The notes: generated by a model not told the origin, from the sequence alone. DNA of 64,000 bases from Thalassia testudinum (GCA_037157565.1 JAZHRO010000003.1:72666501-72730500); one strand, 5' to 3'; counted from the stretch's first letter, positions 43,937-56,673 are shown. A program made the numbers and translations.

Positions 43937-45230
43937 CTATAAACTGGCTAAGTGTGCGGGCGCCTTCCGGCTCAAGGCGTTAGCCAACATGTTGGCCTTT
44001 CCCAGATGGTAGGAAATGCTACAGTCATAGTCCTTCAGGAGCTCCAACCAACATCTCTGTCTCATGTTGAGCTCCTTCTGATCAAACAGGTATCTGAGGC
44101 TCTTATGATCTGTGAAAATCTCGAAGGTCTCATTGTACAAGTAGTGTCTCCAGGTCTTCAGCTCGAAGACGATAGCTGCCAGCTCCAGGTCATGGGTAGG
44201 GTAGCCATGCTCATGGGGCTTCAGTTGCCGCGAAGCGTAGGCAACAAAGTGACCCCTCTACATGAGCACACCCCCTAAACCCTACAAAGAGGCGTCTGTG
44301 TACACAAAGAACCTTCCACTACTGTCTGGGATGGTGAGCACGGGAGCCGAAGTCAGCCTCTCTTTCAGCTCCTAAAAACACGCCTCACAGGCATCTATCC
44401 AAGTGAGGGGTATGTCCTTCTGGGTCAACTGTGTCATAGGACATGCAATATGTGAAAAACCCCTGATAAACTGCCTGTAGTAGCCTGCCAGTCCCAAGAA
44501 ACTGCGAATCTCAGTAACCGTGCATGGTCTCTCCCCCTTGAGCACTGCCTCAACCTTGGCTGGGTCCACAGCCAAGCCATCCCCAGAAATCACATGACCT
44601 AAGAAGGTCACCTCCCTCAACCAGAACTCGCATTTGCTGTATTTGGCGTACAGCCTACGTCGTCTCAGTATGTCCAAAACCATCCGCAAGTGCTATCCAT
44701 GCTGCGTCTGATCTCGAGAATAGATGAGCACATCATCAATGAATACCACCACGAACTGTTCCAAGTATGGTCTAAACACCCGGTTCATCAAGTCCATGAA
44801 GGCAGCTGGGCATTGGTCAGCCCAAACGGCATGACCAAAAACTCGTAATGTCTGTATCGGGTGTGGAAAGCTGTCTTGGAGAATACCGTGGCACCTCGTA
44901 GCTGGTCAAACAAGTCATCGATCCTTGGTAGTGGATATTTGTTCTTGATGGTGACCCTATTCAGTTGTCGGTAGTCCACACAAAGGTGTAGGGTACCATC
45001 CTTCTTCTTGACAAACAGTACTGGGGCTCCCCAGGGAGACGCGTTGGGCCTCACAAAGCCCTTCTCCAAAAGATCCTGCAACTGAGACTTGAGCTCTTGC
45101 AGCTCAAGTGGTGCCATCCTGTATGGTGCTGTGGAGATGGGGCTAGTCCCTGGTACTAGTGAGATCTCAAACTCGATCTCACGCTTGGGCGATAGTCCTG
45201 GCAACTCCTCTAGGAACACGTCGGGGTACT
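43937..45230 (-). pseudogene. pol: Element G reverse transcriptase and RNase H, motif A deleted
   Basis: Minus strand from 45219: [18 protein letters not shown], then [20 protein letters not shown] and [20 protein letters not shown]. Then GATVFSK runs straight into [12 protein letters not shown] near 44876. The segment that normally lies between (an IDLRSGYHQL type motif, about 20 residues with the first catalytic Asp) is missing in frame. A one-base loss near 44805 shifts the frame after [14 protein letters not shown] is intact near 44720. RNase H follows with FVYTDASL, a stop, [17 protein letters not shown] and [11 protein letters not shown], ending in a LANALSRK segment at about 43955. The enzyme would be inactive. 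Confidence 0.92.
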
Positions 45231-45231
45231 C

Positions 45232-45640
45232 TCAGACCACCAAGATACTCTGGAAGTCTGCGACAGGGCTGGGCTCTACCACCACACAAGCTAGGAAGCC
45301 CTCACACCCTTGGCTCAAAAGTCTCGCCGCCCGAAGTGCAGAAATGGACCTGAAGCCCCCGTCCATTGGTTGACCGTGGAACTCGAAAGAAGGCAACTCC
45401 GGTATGGAGGAGACGATCTTTCTCTCAAAACATTCCACCAAGGCGTGGTAAGCGAACAGCCAGTCCATCCCCAGAATTACTCCAAGTCCTCCATCTGTAT
45501 CATAATCAGGTCAGCGGGAAGGTTGTGTCCCCCAACACTGACCCCAAATCCTGTATTACCTCCCCAGCTACAAACAGCTGGCCGCCTAGATTTCTGATTA
45601 CGACTAATCCCCTAATGGAGTGCTATCAGACTCCAGGGTG
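45232..45640 (-). pseudogene. pro: Element G protease remnant
   Basis: Minus strand 45468-45232 reads MDWLFAYHALVECFERKIV, the conserved end of the chromovirus protease. Upstream, a TTFPADL-like segment is broken by stops and a frameshift near 45475-45500. The active-site DSG motif is not recognisable. The linker FLACVVVE leads to the RT with one stop between. Confidence 0.75.
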
Positions 45641-46419
45641 GCAACAACTCGTAGTACAAGAAGGTACATCGTACTAGAAGCAGGAATTACATACTCCAAA
45701 AGATCAAACCTTGTAACCATATCTGTCACCGTATAGACTAATGCTATGATGCCTCCGTGAGTCATGACGTTGCGACACTCCTCGGTACTGGAAGTGGACA
45801 AAACAGGTAGGCCCAGGGCGGAGCTAGTGACAACAGGCCAGTATCCTCCTCATGGTAGCTGTCCTCCCTCAGGTACCACGAACCCATGACCACCCGACTG
45901 GCCCCCAGTGCTCGAAGCAGTGAGCATCTTTTGTGCTCCAGCCTTAGACGGGTAGTCCCTCCTGAAATGGCCTGGCTAGCCACACTGGTAGCAGAGGGGA
46001 ACTCGACGCCTCCTCTCGGTGGGTCCCTGCTGGTGGCTGGGTGGGGGTCCGATGCTAGCAGCTAGCCCCTGTTGGGGTCCCCCAAAGACCACTGATGGCC
46101 CTGCAAAACGTGATGGCTCTCCTGCGGGCGCCACGTGCTTCCATTGAGCTCTCCTAACCTGCCTAGTGTGACGGCGGAAATCTCGTTCCACGACAAACTC
46201 CCCTGTCATACCCTCGGAAGGAAGATGAGGGGGCGGCAAAGCGGGTGAAAGCTGAAATTCTTCTCGAACCACCTCTCGAATCAGATGGACGAGGTCCGAA
46301 GACGGTATGCTTTAGAGAAGGGAAGGGGTAGCATGTACTCCAAGCTTGACACATCTGTCCCTCGGGCCTCGACCTTGGCTGCGCCTGTGGCCCACCCTCC
46401 TGGCTCCACGTCGAGGCAT
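45640..46419 (-). pseudogene. gag: Element G gag remnant lacking the capsid core
   Basis: Likely start MPRRGARRVGH at 46419 on the minus strand. The basic N-terminus is followed almost at once by the tail of gag: FRRHTRQVRRAQWKH, then a zinc knuckle decayed to CYQCG-stop-PGHFRRDYP (last Cys is Tyr) near 45950-45985. The usual 200 or more residues of capsid are absent, so about 0.6 kb was lost. The region 45640-45940 is open only in short pieces. Confidence 0.75.
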
Positions 46420-46587
46420 CTCCTGCAAGGAGGCACGAACACGGAACAGAAAAGACGTCACTACGAATCTATCTCTAACGGAGAAGTCTAAGAACATATG
46501 TGAAAAGAACGTTGTGGTGGCCACTCTAGTTACAGACACGTGAATTGGTTATTTTCCTGTCAGTTGGGTCATTTTCGGGACGACCTT

Positions 46588-46599
46588 GCTCTGATACCA
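46588..46599 (-). promoter_or_regulatory. Primer binding site of element G (initiator tRNA-Met)
   Basis: Minus strand TGGTATCAGAGC, three bases after the 5' LTR. This is the classic complement of the plant initiator tRNA-Met 3' end. Confidence 0.93.
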
Positions 46600-46602
46600 T
46601 CT

Positions 46603-49544
46603 TGTTATGACCCGATTCCCGAATACCTACGAGACACGAGAATCGGACCAACTCGACTAATCCCATGACCCAGTCGTCCAACAAAAAAGTAACCAAAAGA
46701 GCAGTAAAATAAACCACATTCACCATGCATATAACTAGTAGTAACAAAAAGCAGCAGTAAAGAAAAGAACTACTACATTATACACCACCACAACAGTAAA
46801 GACATAAACATGTACATAAACATGACGCTTGCAATAAAAGTGTACAGTAGTAACAGAAACTACTCACTACAACAGAAGGAAAAGTACAATGGGCACTACA
46901 CAAGTAACACTACTGGGCTCTACTATGCCCAGCACCCTCTGCTGCCGTCGACTCTGGCTACTTAGCACCTGGTCCTGAAATGGTAACAAAGGTGACACGT
47001 CAGCGAAATGCTGATTAGAGTGGCAACCAAAAGCCATGAAAACAGTATGGTGGACAGTAGCTGTTATATTTTTGATCTCTTTCTTTAATTTTCCACTTAT
47101 TCATTATTAAATTGTTTCTCAGATCTTTCTCTTGATCTTGACTGTTCCTCGCGGGAACGATCTTGATTGCAGTCATTTACGAAAAGTAGAAGTAACACGT
47201 GGTGCTCTACTAGCTGGGAGAGTCCCCCGTGGTGGTCCTACCCTCAGTCAAACACCCCAAGGTCACTGACAGACGTAACGGTGACTACGGCACACACGAT
47301 AAACGCACGGGTAGCTACCCCGCACTGGCACACGGTCAGTCGTTTCCATTAACGGGTGCGCCTAAAGGGCAGCACGGAACCAGTATAGGGTAGAGCCCTC
47401 TCAGTAATAGGGGTCCAACCCCTCCACAACTGCCAAACAGGGGTCTTGCCCCTCCACAGTAACCAAAGAGGGGTCTTGCCCCTCCAGAGTTTGCGCACCA
47501 TCGTCTGACTACCCTGGTTTGCCCAACGGGCCTAACAAGTCGGTGTAGGAGGGCTAGCAGAACCTCGGGACCCGTGGGGTGGGTAGCTCCCTCCCTACAC
47601 TAGTAGCTTCCCCTGGTATGGTGTACGTGAAGGCCAAGAGTCGGTACAAAGTGGCCAGACCTAACCCCGAGTCCCTAGGGTGACTGGCTCTCCTCTGCAC
47701 TAAGGGGTAACAGGTGCTTTCCCTGGTACTACATACCCAAAAGACAACAAACTTCCCCATTCACTCTTCCAGTTCCATCCCCTTTATTTCCAGGAGTTCT
47801 ACTCCTAATTTCCCGTAGGGTTCATGCTCATGTTTCTCAGGCCAAGCCATGCAAGGTTTCATTGTTTTAGGTTTATTCGCATATAGGACGTGTTTTGACA
47901 TTCACCTTCTTTTTCTTTCCAATTTGCATACAAGAGGCTCGTATTTAAATCCAACCAACTGAAATTACATGCAACAGTTACTAGTAACAGTACCTTACAA
48001 TTCACAGGCAGCTGTTATCCAATTACAGGCAATTATCATTATTTTATCCACTTATCCGAGACTACAATTCAGGTATTCAAGACACTTGTTTCCATGTTTT
48101 ATGTTCCTAGGATTCATGCCACACCCTAGGATCTGTCATTCATTCTAGTTTTCAGGTCCTACGATTCATGCCAAACCCAAGGATCTATCACACAATCTAG
48201 TTTTCAGGTCCTAGGATTCATGCCATACCTTAGGATCTATCATTCAATCTAGTTTTCAGGTCCTAGGATTCATGACATACCCTAGGATCTATCATTTAAT
48301 TCTGATATGCATTAATGTTTGTAATTAGCTAAGGGAAGCCACTCTACCCGCAAAATCGGGAGTAATGGAGGCGTGATCGGCAAGCCCGCGCGCCTCCGCA
48401 ACCCTAGAGCTGCAACGGAACAGGGTCCTAACACAAGGATCAAATACAAGGAGCTACTCAGAATAGTATACAATTACTATAAACAGGTAGAGAAACTAAA
48501 TTTGAGAAGAACGAGACTTGAAACGCGGAAAACGAACTCTGAACGGACCCTAAACGGGTCGAAAATGACAAGTCTGCCCAAAATCAGACGTCTGGAACTT
48601 CTTACAAAAGTCTTAAATGATAGCTCAGGTCATACCTTGATCTGCGCGGTCCCTCAAACATCCAGAAGCCTGCTGAACCGTCTGGACTTAGTTTCCAGAC
48701 GTCCAACTGTCACCCCAAATGTCTGAAGACCCTCTCCGTCGTCTGGTGCAGTGCCCAGACGTCCGATCTGTGTGGGATGGCTTGCCCTTGCGCCTTCCCG
48801 AACGGGTCCTGCACACAAACGCGATTGTTCTCAACACGAAAGGATGCAGAAGACTTCGGCAGAACGGCTGCATGGCCATACATGCGGAAGAGGAAGAAGG
48901 TAAAAATAACGTACCTTTCAGATGTTTGGACCTTCCTCCAGACGTCTCCTACGTCGTCAGGACGTAAGTCTAGACATCTGATTCTGGGAAATTTTCCCAG
49001 AATCAGGACCTCCTCGCCCTCCACCGACAGTGCACGGCCGTACCGCGCCGCACTCGCCTGCTGCCTATGCTGCAGCAGCTCCTCCTAAGCACCATGCCCC
49101 TGCTACGCAACCGCCGGCCGACCCTGGCTGCTTCGGCGAGCTCGCAACCTCGTGATCGAGCTCTCTTTCCCTCTCGCAGCTACCCTCCTCCCACGCACTC
49201 ACAACAGCCGCTGCGGCTGCCCTTTGCCTGCTGCCTTTGCTTGCTCACGCTCTCGCGGATAGGAAGAAGAAGAAGAAGAAGGCGGTGGAGTGAGGGTGAG
49301 GGAGAGGAGAGGGGTATATGAAGGCTGCCGATGGGAGAGAGAGAGAAAAAGCTGTCTGCAGGGAGGGAGGAAAGTGAAGAAGGAGGGCGGCGAGTTCAGT
49401 CTGAGTGCGCATGCGTGCAGACGCGAACCCATACGTTGAAAAAATTTAATTCCAGACGTCTGGGAAGGCTTCCAAACGTATGACCAGACATTTGGACCAC
49501 TTCCCAGACGTCTTAAATGATGCTTGATGGCCAGGGTTATAACA
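46603..49544 (-). mobile_element. 5' LTR of element G
   Basis: 2942 bp, uninterrupted. It holds the hairpin array (47405-47480), the four-unit 52-bp repeat (48106-48313) and palindromes near 48588, 48978-49006 and 49452. ORFs at 48373-49432 are LTR sequence. No good TATA box was found. Confidence 0.92.
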
Positions 49545-49572
49545 AAACCCTTGATAGATCACTCTAACATTT

Positions 49573-49590
49573 TGGTGCTGTTGCTGGGGA
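49573..49590 (+). promoter_or_regulatory. Primer binding site of element B, decayed
   Basis: TGGTGCTGTTGCTGGGGA, three T bases after the LTR. It differs from the site of element I (TGGCGCCATTGCCGGGGA) by four changes, all C to T, A to G or similar transitions. The tRNA-Asp type is inferred. Confidence 0.8.
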
Positions 49591-50970
49591 GCAACGTGCA
49601 ATTCATCGCTACTCTTTGCTTTATATGATTATATCTGAGTACTATCTTGCCCTATTTAATTTCTTGTGATTTTGTGAGGTACTTCACTAGGCGAACATTC
49701 ACACAAGTCAACCACTCCAGGATAGGTAATCTCTCTTCCTCAATCTCCTAATCCTTGGGAGAGAGAAAAGGAAACAAAACTAGTTATGAATCGCCTGCCT
49801 TACTTTCATAGAAATCATCATTCAAAAGTAAGTTCTTCCTAATTTTTGGAAAATTTTTATATCTGATTGAAGTTTTGAAGAGATTCTGTTTAGAATTCCC
49901 TACCCAATTGCATGTACCTATTAGGGACTATGCTTAATTTCAAAAATCACCCTGGGATAACAAACTGCTTGCTTGAAGCCCTAGGTGAACATTTTAAGAA
50001 TAAATTGGATTTGAAATAGAGCCAATTAGGGTTTCAAAACTAGGGTTTGAAGTGCTGGTTCACATTTGCCTGCATAAAAGGAAATAAACCCTCTTGCATT
50101 TGTATGCTACCCCAGCCCCTGTTTGAAAAGACCTATTCAGGAAAACCCTAAAAATCAGGCTCTAAAATCACTTGAACCCTAAAATTGTGGACCTAATAAA
50201 CTGAGAGTCATTCAAGGTGATTTCTGGGTCTTGACCTGGATTTCATTCTGCCATATTTTAGGACAGGTCAAGTGAAGTTGACGTACATTGTGGGCCAACC
50301 AACATCCAAATTAGGTCACGAGTCAAATTAACTTCTAATCACGTGGAATTAAAGGCATAAACTAGGACTTAAAACTAGTAAACTTAAGAGGTCAAGTTAT
50401 CAATTCTAGTCTACATAGATCTGCAATGATAAGGAAGGTTAGATGGGGGAAACCCTGTAACCAGTGGGGATGCTTTACCATGTAGGGGTCTTTGCAGGGT
50501 TCTCCCTTCCTGGCTGCCCAGGTAATTCTCAGGTAGACGACTTTCTAATCATGGGGTAACATCTGCCCCAATCCTCTATAGTCATTCAGAAATCTTTAGG
50601 TGCCTTCATTGGGTGCAATTCATATCTAGTCCCTCATCTATTCTTTAGAGCACACACATAGGAAGGTCCTTGGGTTTTTAGCCTAAGAGGCCTCATTAGA
50701 TCTTCTACGAGATTTCTGATATGATCAGATCACTTCAATTTGAACCTGAATTTGATTCTACATTCTGATCCACCACGTGATTTGAAGATGTAGCCTGGTA
50801 ATTTAGGAAGACCATTTAGAAAAGAAAAATCCCAAATGTCCATGAGAGATTGAATGATTGAGGATGCTTTGAAATTTTTGGAGTTGATGACAAAGCCTTA
50901 AATCTAGCTAGCACAATTCTGATTAATATCCCAGAAATAACAACCTTTATTGCAAATTGCACTCAATTAA
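49591..50970 (+). other. Leader of element B
   Basis: Noncoding. The segment near 50571-50640 (AATCCTCTATAGTCA, then TTGGGTGCAA) matches the start of element A near 3127-3190, so A and B share this part of the leader. No ORF of note. Confidence 0.75.
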
Positions 50971-50972
50971 TA

Positions 50973-52600
50973 TTGACACAAATAACAAATGGATCAACTT
51001 GGGATATTCTCATGACAGGATATATTGAGTTAGAAAAATTGCATAACTTTGAATATCTCCAATGCATGATGAATCCCGTACTTTGGGAAAGACACCAAGG
51101 TGACCTTAGGAAACGGGAAGTGATGATAAAATTGTTGCAACAGATTATCAATAAAAACTACCTATATCTTCCCCAGGCATTTAGTGAAACATCTTGGAAT
51201 AAGACTAAGGATCAATCAGATTTCCCAAATCCCAGCTTTGAGAATCAAGGTTGTTATGGATCCCCAACCCAGATAGAATATGATCAAACTTATATGCAGA
51301 CTGATACGCCTGATCTTGAGTTTGGTTGGGAAGATCCAATTGCAAGTGTTCCCGATTTCAAGCCAGCCTTAGAGATACGAGAACCTGGTTCACCTAGCTT
51401 TGAATTCCCAAACACCTATAATGATGAGCTTAAAATAGAACTCTTCGGGAATGCAAATTCCAAGCCTTATCCTGTTAAGGTAATTCTCGAGGATGATTCT
51501 AACATCTCGATAGAGCCCATCATAGATTTTAGTGATCCATACTCTACCTTTAATCTAGAATTCTGGATTCGAGCCTATTTGCGATAATTATGAGACCCCA
51601 TGTGATGAGACTCAGATTTTCGAGTTGAACTACAATTTTGGTCCTATGTTTGATGACTACACCTCTCTAGACTCCTCCGAGATACAGATCAGTTTGTTAA
51701 AAATCACGTCAATTTACGACACAGAAATCGAAGAGTTGGAAGAGTTGGGATTTGATTGGGTCTCTCCTAGGAGCCAAGAACCCGAGCCCATGCCTAATAA
51801 GGACACCTTTTTTAGTTTGAATTCTGAGTTTAGGTTAAATCCAAGTCAGGTTGCTACTTCTCCACATCTAGATTCACTTTGTGGTGGAACTTCCAATCTA
51901 GAATTAGGTTCAAAACATAATCTTCACAAATTCTCTGACGATTTCAAATCTTACTCTAATTTTGAAGAATCTTTGTTTCTTGACGACTGCGAGGCAGTTT
52001 ACGACCTTAGCATCCACGACCCATTCTGCAACTTTAACTCTGAGGTCCCTAATCCCATGATCATTGATTCAAAATAGAGCTCCATTGACTTGGAAACTTT
52101 CCTTTATGATATACAGGAGTAAGAAACTACAAGTACCGAGAGTGTATGCAATCCAAAGTTTGAATCTTTTCTTGACTCCGATTTTTATGATCCTATAAGC
52201 ACTCTTCAGGCATTTACATCCTCCCTTTGATCCTTTTCTAGAAGAGACCTCACATACAGTTCTCTTTGAAGCCACCTCTTCTATAGCACATACAGAACCT
52301 TCGCGTATCCAATCCCAACCCCGACTCACAACTGGAATCAACTTCCACTCTAATTCTGCTCTCGATGATCCGGTCGCACATGATTCTTATCCATCTTTTG
52401 ATCAGGATTTGGACTTCAATCAGGATACTAATCACATCCCATCCTTCTATGATCACTCTTGTAGGGTTCCTACATCCTTCGCAGATTCTTTTGCATTTGA
52501 GGATCCCTACTCTGACCAAGCTGAATCAAATCAGCCAAACCCTAAATTTTCATTTCCACATCCTTCTGAGTCACAAAGCATCTAGCGGGCACCACACCTC
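50973..52600 (+). pseudogene. Orphan acidic protein of element B, frameshifted
   Basis: No family recognised. First open part 50973-51587 (204 codons): a helical N-terminus (IELEKLHNFEYLQCMM, then REVMIKLLQQIINKNYLY) followed by acidic, Pro/Ser/Asn-rich sequence. After a frameshift near 51590 the second part runs to 52077 (LNYNFGPMFDDYTSLDSSE, IEELEELGFDWVSP). Pieces with the same composition continue to about 52585 through stops. It fills the place of gag-pol, like the ORFs of E, C and D. It has the same acidic character but I see no clear residue-level match to them. Original start and full length are unknown. Confidence 0.6.
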
Positions 52601-52739
52601 CTTATCCATACTCATCAACCCACGAGACTGATTGGCTTTGGGCTGCATCATCAGGCTGTAGATGTGAACAAGCACCTGGTTGGATCAACCAGGCTTTTGA
52701 TCAAGGTGCTTGTTCTACAAAATTCGTTTGATTTGACCA

Positions 52740-53695
52740 CTCCTCCTTGACCACTTTCTGCTCGGCTGAAGGCATTGAATTTAGCATTTAATTGGAGGCA
52801 ACCTGTCATTTCAAAAACCCAAGATCCTTCTTATTATCCTTTTGAGCTTCACGCCTACTACACTCTGAGTTCAATTTCAGAACAACCAACTCCACCTCTA
52901 GCACCTGTACCAGAGCTTGAAATCATCCACAACAATCATCCTAACTCGTTCACCCACCCTTTTGACCCTATTATAATCCTTGAACGAAAGCTGATTTCAT
53001 ACACCACAACTTACAAAGAGGACATTGGAAAACATAGGCATCGGGGGTGTTAAAGTTCAAACATTTAAATATTCATGTCTTTAAAGGGTTCTCACAAAAA
53101 AATTACTCTTTCAAAAAAATAAAAAAATACCAAAATAAAAAAGAATAAAAAATGGAGAAAAGGGAGGAAATTTTGAGAGGATTAATTGCATATCATTTTG
53201 AGGAAGAGAGGAGGTGTTTTAAATGATAAAATGAGCTACAAATTGAAACAAAAAAGTGATAGTCATTAGTAAAAGATTATGGAGTCTACTTAAGTTCTAG
53301 ACCAAATCAAAAGAAAAGAAATTAAGTCCTAAAATGATAGAGACAAAGAGATTAGTATGAGTGCTAATCTTAGGACTCTTGGGCTTGTTCTAGGATTAAA
53401 ATTTCATGTTAAGATCTGGATAGTTCTCAAGAGGTTATGGAAAATGAGAAGATTATATATTAGGTCTATGGCTTAGGGATTATTTAGCCTTGTTAACTGA
53501 CCTCTAGTTTGCGGGATTCGGTAAGCTAAGCACCCTAATCCACACAAATGTCTGGTTCAGTGACTTAATAATCAAAATCACGTAAATGCATTAATTATGT
53601 TCTGAGAAAGCTACCTAGATTAGGAGTGACTTATCAACACAAGTTTATTTGGATGAGTACCCAATGCAAAGAGTTGGGAAATTCCCCTCAAAGAT
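52740..53695 (+). other. Element B 3' untranslated region with internal polypurine-like motif
   Basis: A conserved GGAGGCAACCTGTC (52794-52807) matches A at 8932. GAGGACATTGGAA is followed by AGGCATCGGGGGTGT at 53036-53050. From 53250 to 53640 the sequence follows A at 9370-9760. The 92-codon ORF at 52775-53053 crosses both motifs and may be the old 3' end of the orphan ORF. Confidence 0.65.
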
Positions 53696-53699
53696 GCGT

Positions 53700-53930
53700 A
53701 ATAACATACCATCTCCTCGGTGCTTGTCTCCTAGGATATCTAAATATCCTACTCAGGGCACGTAAGCACCTTGTGCTGATTCAGGTACCATGGGTAGGAT
53801 TATCCTGAAATCTTGATCGCCAAGGTCTGAATTTAGCTATAGAACACCATGAGCGACACTTTCACGAAGTGTCCACAGCAAAGGCTTTGGGGGTTGCAAT
53901 GGGCGATGCTATCCTAAAGCATCAAAAGCT
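53700..53930 (+). repeat. Conserved block and three 9-nt-loop hairpins, element B
   Basis: Block CATCTCCTCGGTGCTTGTCTC, then loops TATCCTGAA (53801-53809), TTTCACGAA (53860-53868) and TATCCTAAA (53910-53918). Stems GACAC/GTGTC (53855-53859 with 53869-53873) and GATGC/GCATC (53905-53909 with 53919-53923) are perfect; the first has GAT/ATC plus weaker pairs. Colinear with A and E. Confidence 0.72.
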
Positions 53931-54366
53931 AGGGACCCTATGAGGATTGATGGTGGGAGCAAGGAATCCAATACAGACCATGTTTTTGAGCCAATTCGAA
54001 ACTAGAAATAATCAAGAAAAAGAGAGAGAAATATCTCCAAAAATAAGAAAATTCTTCTATCTCTCTCTCTTATAAAAACACACTATAAACTAAACCTGGA
54101 CTAACCATGTTATAATCATGGGTGCTTTAACTGCGGGGTCCAATGGACCTTAGGTTCGTTTCTGTGGGCCTTAGAAACTTTTGCGGCAGATTGAGGCTAA
54201 AGCTTGTGAGGTCTGGATCTTGATTGGTACTTGAGTACCTCTAGGCCTACTCTTAGCATTTTGATCTAATTTCTAAAACAAAGAATAAATCAGGACTTTG
54301 AACATCAAGGTATGGTCTAGAATTTGAGTTAATTCAATGAGATTTGCTATGGGACTAGCAAAAGTT

Positions 54367-54379
54367 AGGCATGGGGGTA
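54367..54379 (+). promoter_or_regulatory. Polypurine tract of element B
   Basis: AGGCATGGGGGTA directly before TGATGATAAC. Confidence 0.85.
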
Positions 54380-56673
54380 TGATGATAACATCATCATCAG
54401 TTATATCTAGCTTTAATTAGTCATATTGTATTAATAAATGCACTTACAAAATCACCAAAGGACCATAATTCACGACACATCCTTTCTGCGAGTTTAACAT
54501 GAAACTAGGGTTAAAATTGTAACTTTACCATCATATTATGAATGTAAAACAACCATAGGTTTTCCTCAGTAGTTTATTAAAGCTCAAATATGCATTAAAG
54601 TCTAACAAAAGGGTCCATGCAGATAGAAATGAGTTTTCACCCATTTCAAGAATTAAATGACATCTGAAACCCTAAAAGGAGACCTGCATATTTCACTAAG
54701 GTTCTGGTCAATATAAAATTCACCTAAATCCTCTAAAAATTATAGAAAAGTATTCTCTAGTGTTTGACATCTTTGATTTGACCATTAAAACCATTTTGAC
54801 TTAAAACAAAGTCTTAGACAGATAGTTGCCCTAATTTAGTTTTATGCAATTTACCCAGTCAAATTTGGTCAAAACATAAATCCAAGTTCACCATCAGATT
54901 TCTTGCGTCCAAATTAGTCTTGTACCAAAATTTAGGCCTAATTAGAGATCACCTTGACCTAGTTTACATTTCAGTCCTGCGTGACTCTTTTCTCTCACGC
55001 ATATGCCCCTAACTTTTAAATTAATTACAATAAAGTCCCTAACTTTATCATCATTCTTTACAAAAAGGTCCTCAAGCCACTTTTGGAAGATTAGAGCTTC
55101 ACCGTCGAGTTTTGAGCAAGGATTTCTCGCTCGATTCTCAATCAAACACTCCTAAAACGGAAAGGGAGATTCCTTGAGGAATTCCCTTCCAAATGAGACC
55201 TTCCATGAATCCTAAATCGCTCCCAAATCCTCATGGAAACCTTTTGAAGGTTCACATGTCCTACTTGCTTGAAAAACATGTAGTTACAATCTTGGTTTCA
55301 AAGATTGAAACCCCTGCCCATGGCCTATAAATGGACATATGATATAAACCCCACCTCCTCAGCAAAACTTAGCCTCAGAAATCCCCTCCTCTTCCTCTGG
55401 CCATCTTCAATGTTTGCTCTGATGACCTCCTCTGTTCACCCTCATCCAACCATCCAACCACCAAATTGGATGGCCCATATCCTTCCTCTCTTCCTTACGA
55501 TCCTCTCCAGCCAAAGAAAGGGTGCCTCCTTGCCCCGTTCGTCGTCACTGCCCTTCCGCCTTCATCTCCTTCTCTGGCACCAATCAGCCACAACCGGAGC
55601 ATCCCCACCACAATTCTCTCCTCTTAGCTCCTCTTTCTCTTCCTTTGTCCCCCTTACCTACACTTCCAAACAATCATGCTACTGCCCTTGATGCCCTCAC
55701 CTTCATCCACTCTAGCCAACCCCCAGCAAAGCCGAGAGCTCACTACACGCCACCAAACACACCTGCTCCACCTCCAAAAGCTCTGCGGTACTTCCTCCAT
55801 CGAAAGCCCTCTCCTATTTCACTCCATCCCAGGACATAGCTCCCCACCGAACAAACCCATTTTCGTCCACCTTCACCAACTCCAACACACCACCATACAC
55901 ACCTTCAAGCTACAAAACTGCCACCACCACCTTCGTCATGCTTAGGTGAAGCCTCTGAGCCATCTGACCAGGGCTTTCAAGCCCGTATTTGTGATCGCAG
56001 GTTATTGCCGAAGCTTCGCCACCATTGCCACCACTGTCGTCATTCTTCAAGCTCTAGGCAATGAACGTCCTAGGTGATACCTCCAGGTTGTGCGAACTCA
56101 CTCCAAGGTCACTCCTAGGTGGCCAATTGGGCACCACACTAATCATTGCTATTCCAATCAAAGGCATCCTCACCGGCAGGTGCACGAGAGGAGGGGACTT
56201 TTAGTCCCACATCGAGCATAGAGAGACATGCAGCAACACTTAAATTGATTTTGTGAATACGGTTGTTTGCCTCTAGACACCGGGGTGAGGTCCCCACTCA
56301 CTCCTTCCGACTTAACCTAACCTTTGCACTCCTCGATCATCACCAGCACTGACGGTGAGCCTGGACCTGGGTGCACCTGATCCGATTACCTGGCCATCAG
56401 AGAGAGAAAGAGGAGAAGAAAGAAAGAAAGAGAGCATGGGGGAGGGGGGCTTTTGCTCTCTGAAGAAGTTTTCCTATGACACTTAGCCAAATTTGAAGGG
56501 TACGTAGCCCTTGTGCTCGAAGAGAGGAGAAGGCTTTAAGAAAAAAAAAAGCAAAGGGCATGTGCATGTTGAAGAAGAAAGAAGTAGAAGAAAAGAAGAG
56601 CTTGAGAAGAAGGAAGGAAGAGAAGAGTTGAAGAAGAGGAACAATGCCTTTGCACTGTAGCATCTAAGTAGCT
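54380..56673 (+). mobile_element. 3' LTR of element B, interrupted by C
   Basis: Colinear with the 5' LTR from its start to GTAGCATCTAAGTA (36774 and 56657), where C begins. TATAAAT is at 55326-55332. The missing 3' end of about 380 bases should lie beyond C, outside the window. Proline/serine-rich open frames (55305-55945) are not conserved as frames in the 5' LTR. Confidence 0.85.

Larger units (their letters stand above)
37158..49544 (-). mobile_element. Element G: Tekay/Del-like chromovirus, defective
   Basis: Full-length on the minus strand: 5' LTR 49544-46603, tRNA-Met primer site, remains of gag, protease, RT, RNase H, integrase and a chromodomain-like tail, then 3' LTR 42329-37158 holding H2. 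The target duplication AAACC is at 37153-37157 and 49545-49549. LTR ends are TGTTAT and ATAACA. Domain order and the C-terminal chromodomain-like part indicate a chromovirus. It is not autonomous: the capsid core is missing, RT motif A is deleted, and several stops and frameshifts are seen. Confidence 0.93.
33074..49569 (+). mobile_element. 5' LTR of element B in three pieces
   Basis: Pieces: 33074-34907, 36340-37157 and 49550-49569. Joining them gives a sequence colinear with the 3' LTR (54380-56673) as far as that goes. The first 20 bases (TGATGATAACGTCGTCATCA) nearly form a palindrome. A perfect GGGCTT/AAGCCC hairpin lies near 34666 and again near 55969. The last piece is only 20 bases, because G inserted just before the LTR end. 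Confidence 0.85.
33074..56673 (+). mobile_element. Element B: non-autonomous partner of element A, with nested insertions
   Basis: 5' LTR 33074-49569 (interrupted by J and G), primer site, leader, orphan acidic ORF, 3' untranslated region, polypurine tract, and 3' LTR from 54380, which breaks at 56673 where C is inserted. Without insertions the 5' LTR is about 2.67 kb and the internal part about 4.8 kb. Leader (near 50570), post-pol box, hairpin triplet, tract and LTR starts all match element A, while gag-pol is absent. It inserted into H1. The 5-bp flank before it is TTCCC; the other flank is not in the window. Confidence 0.85.

Noticed and set aside
55305..55945. Pro/Ser-rich ORFs in the B 3' LTR
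   Set aside because: The corresponding 5' LTR region (34010-34400) is colinear but frames and stops differ, so no protein is conserved.
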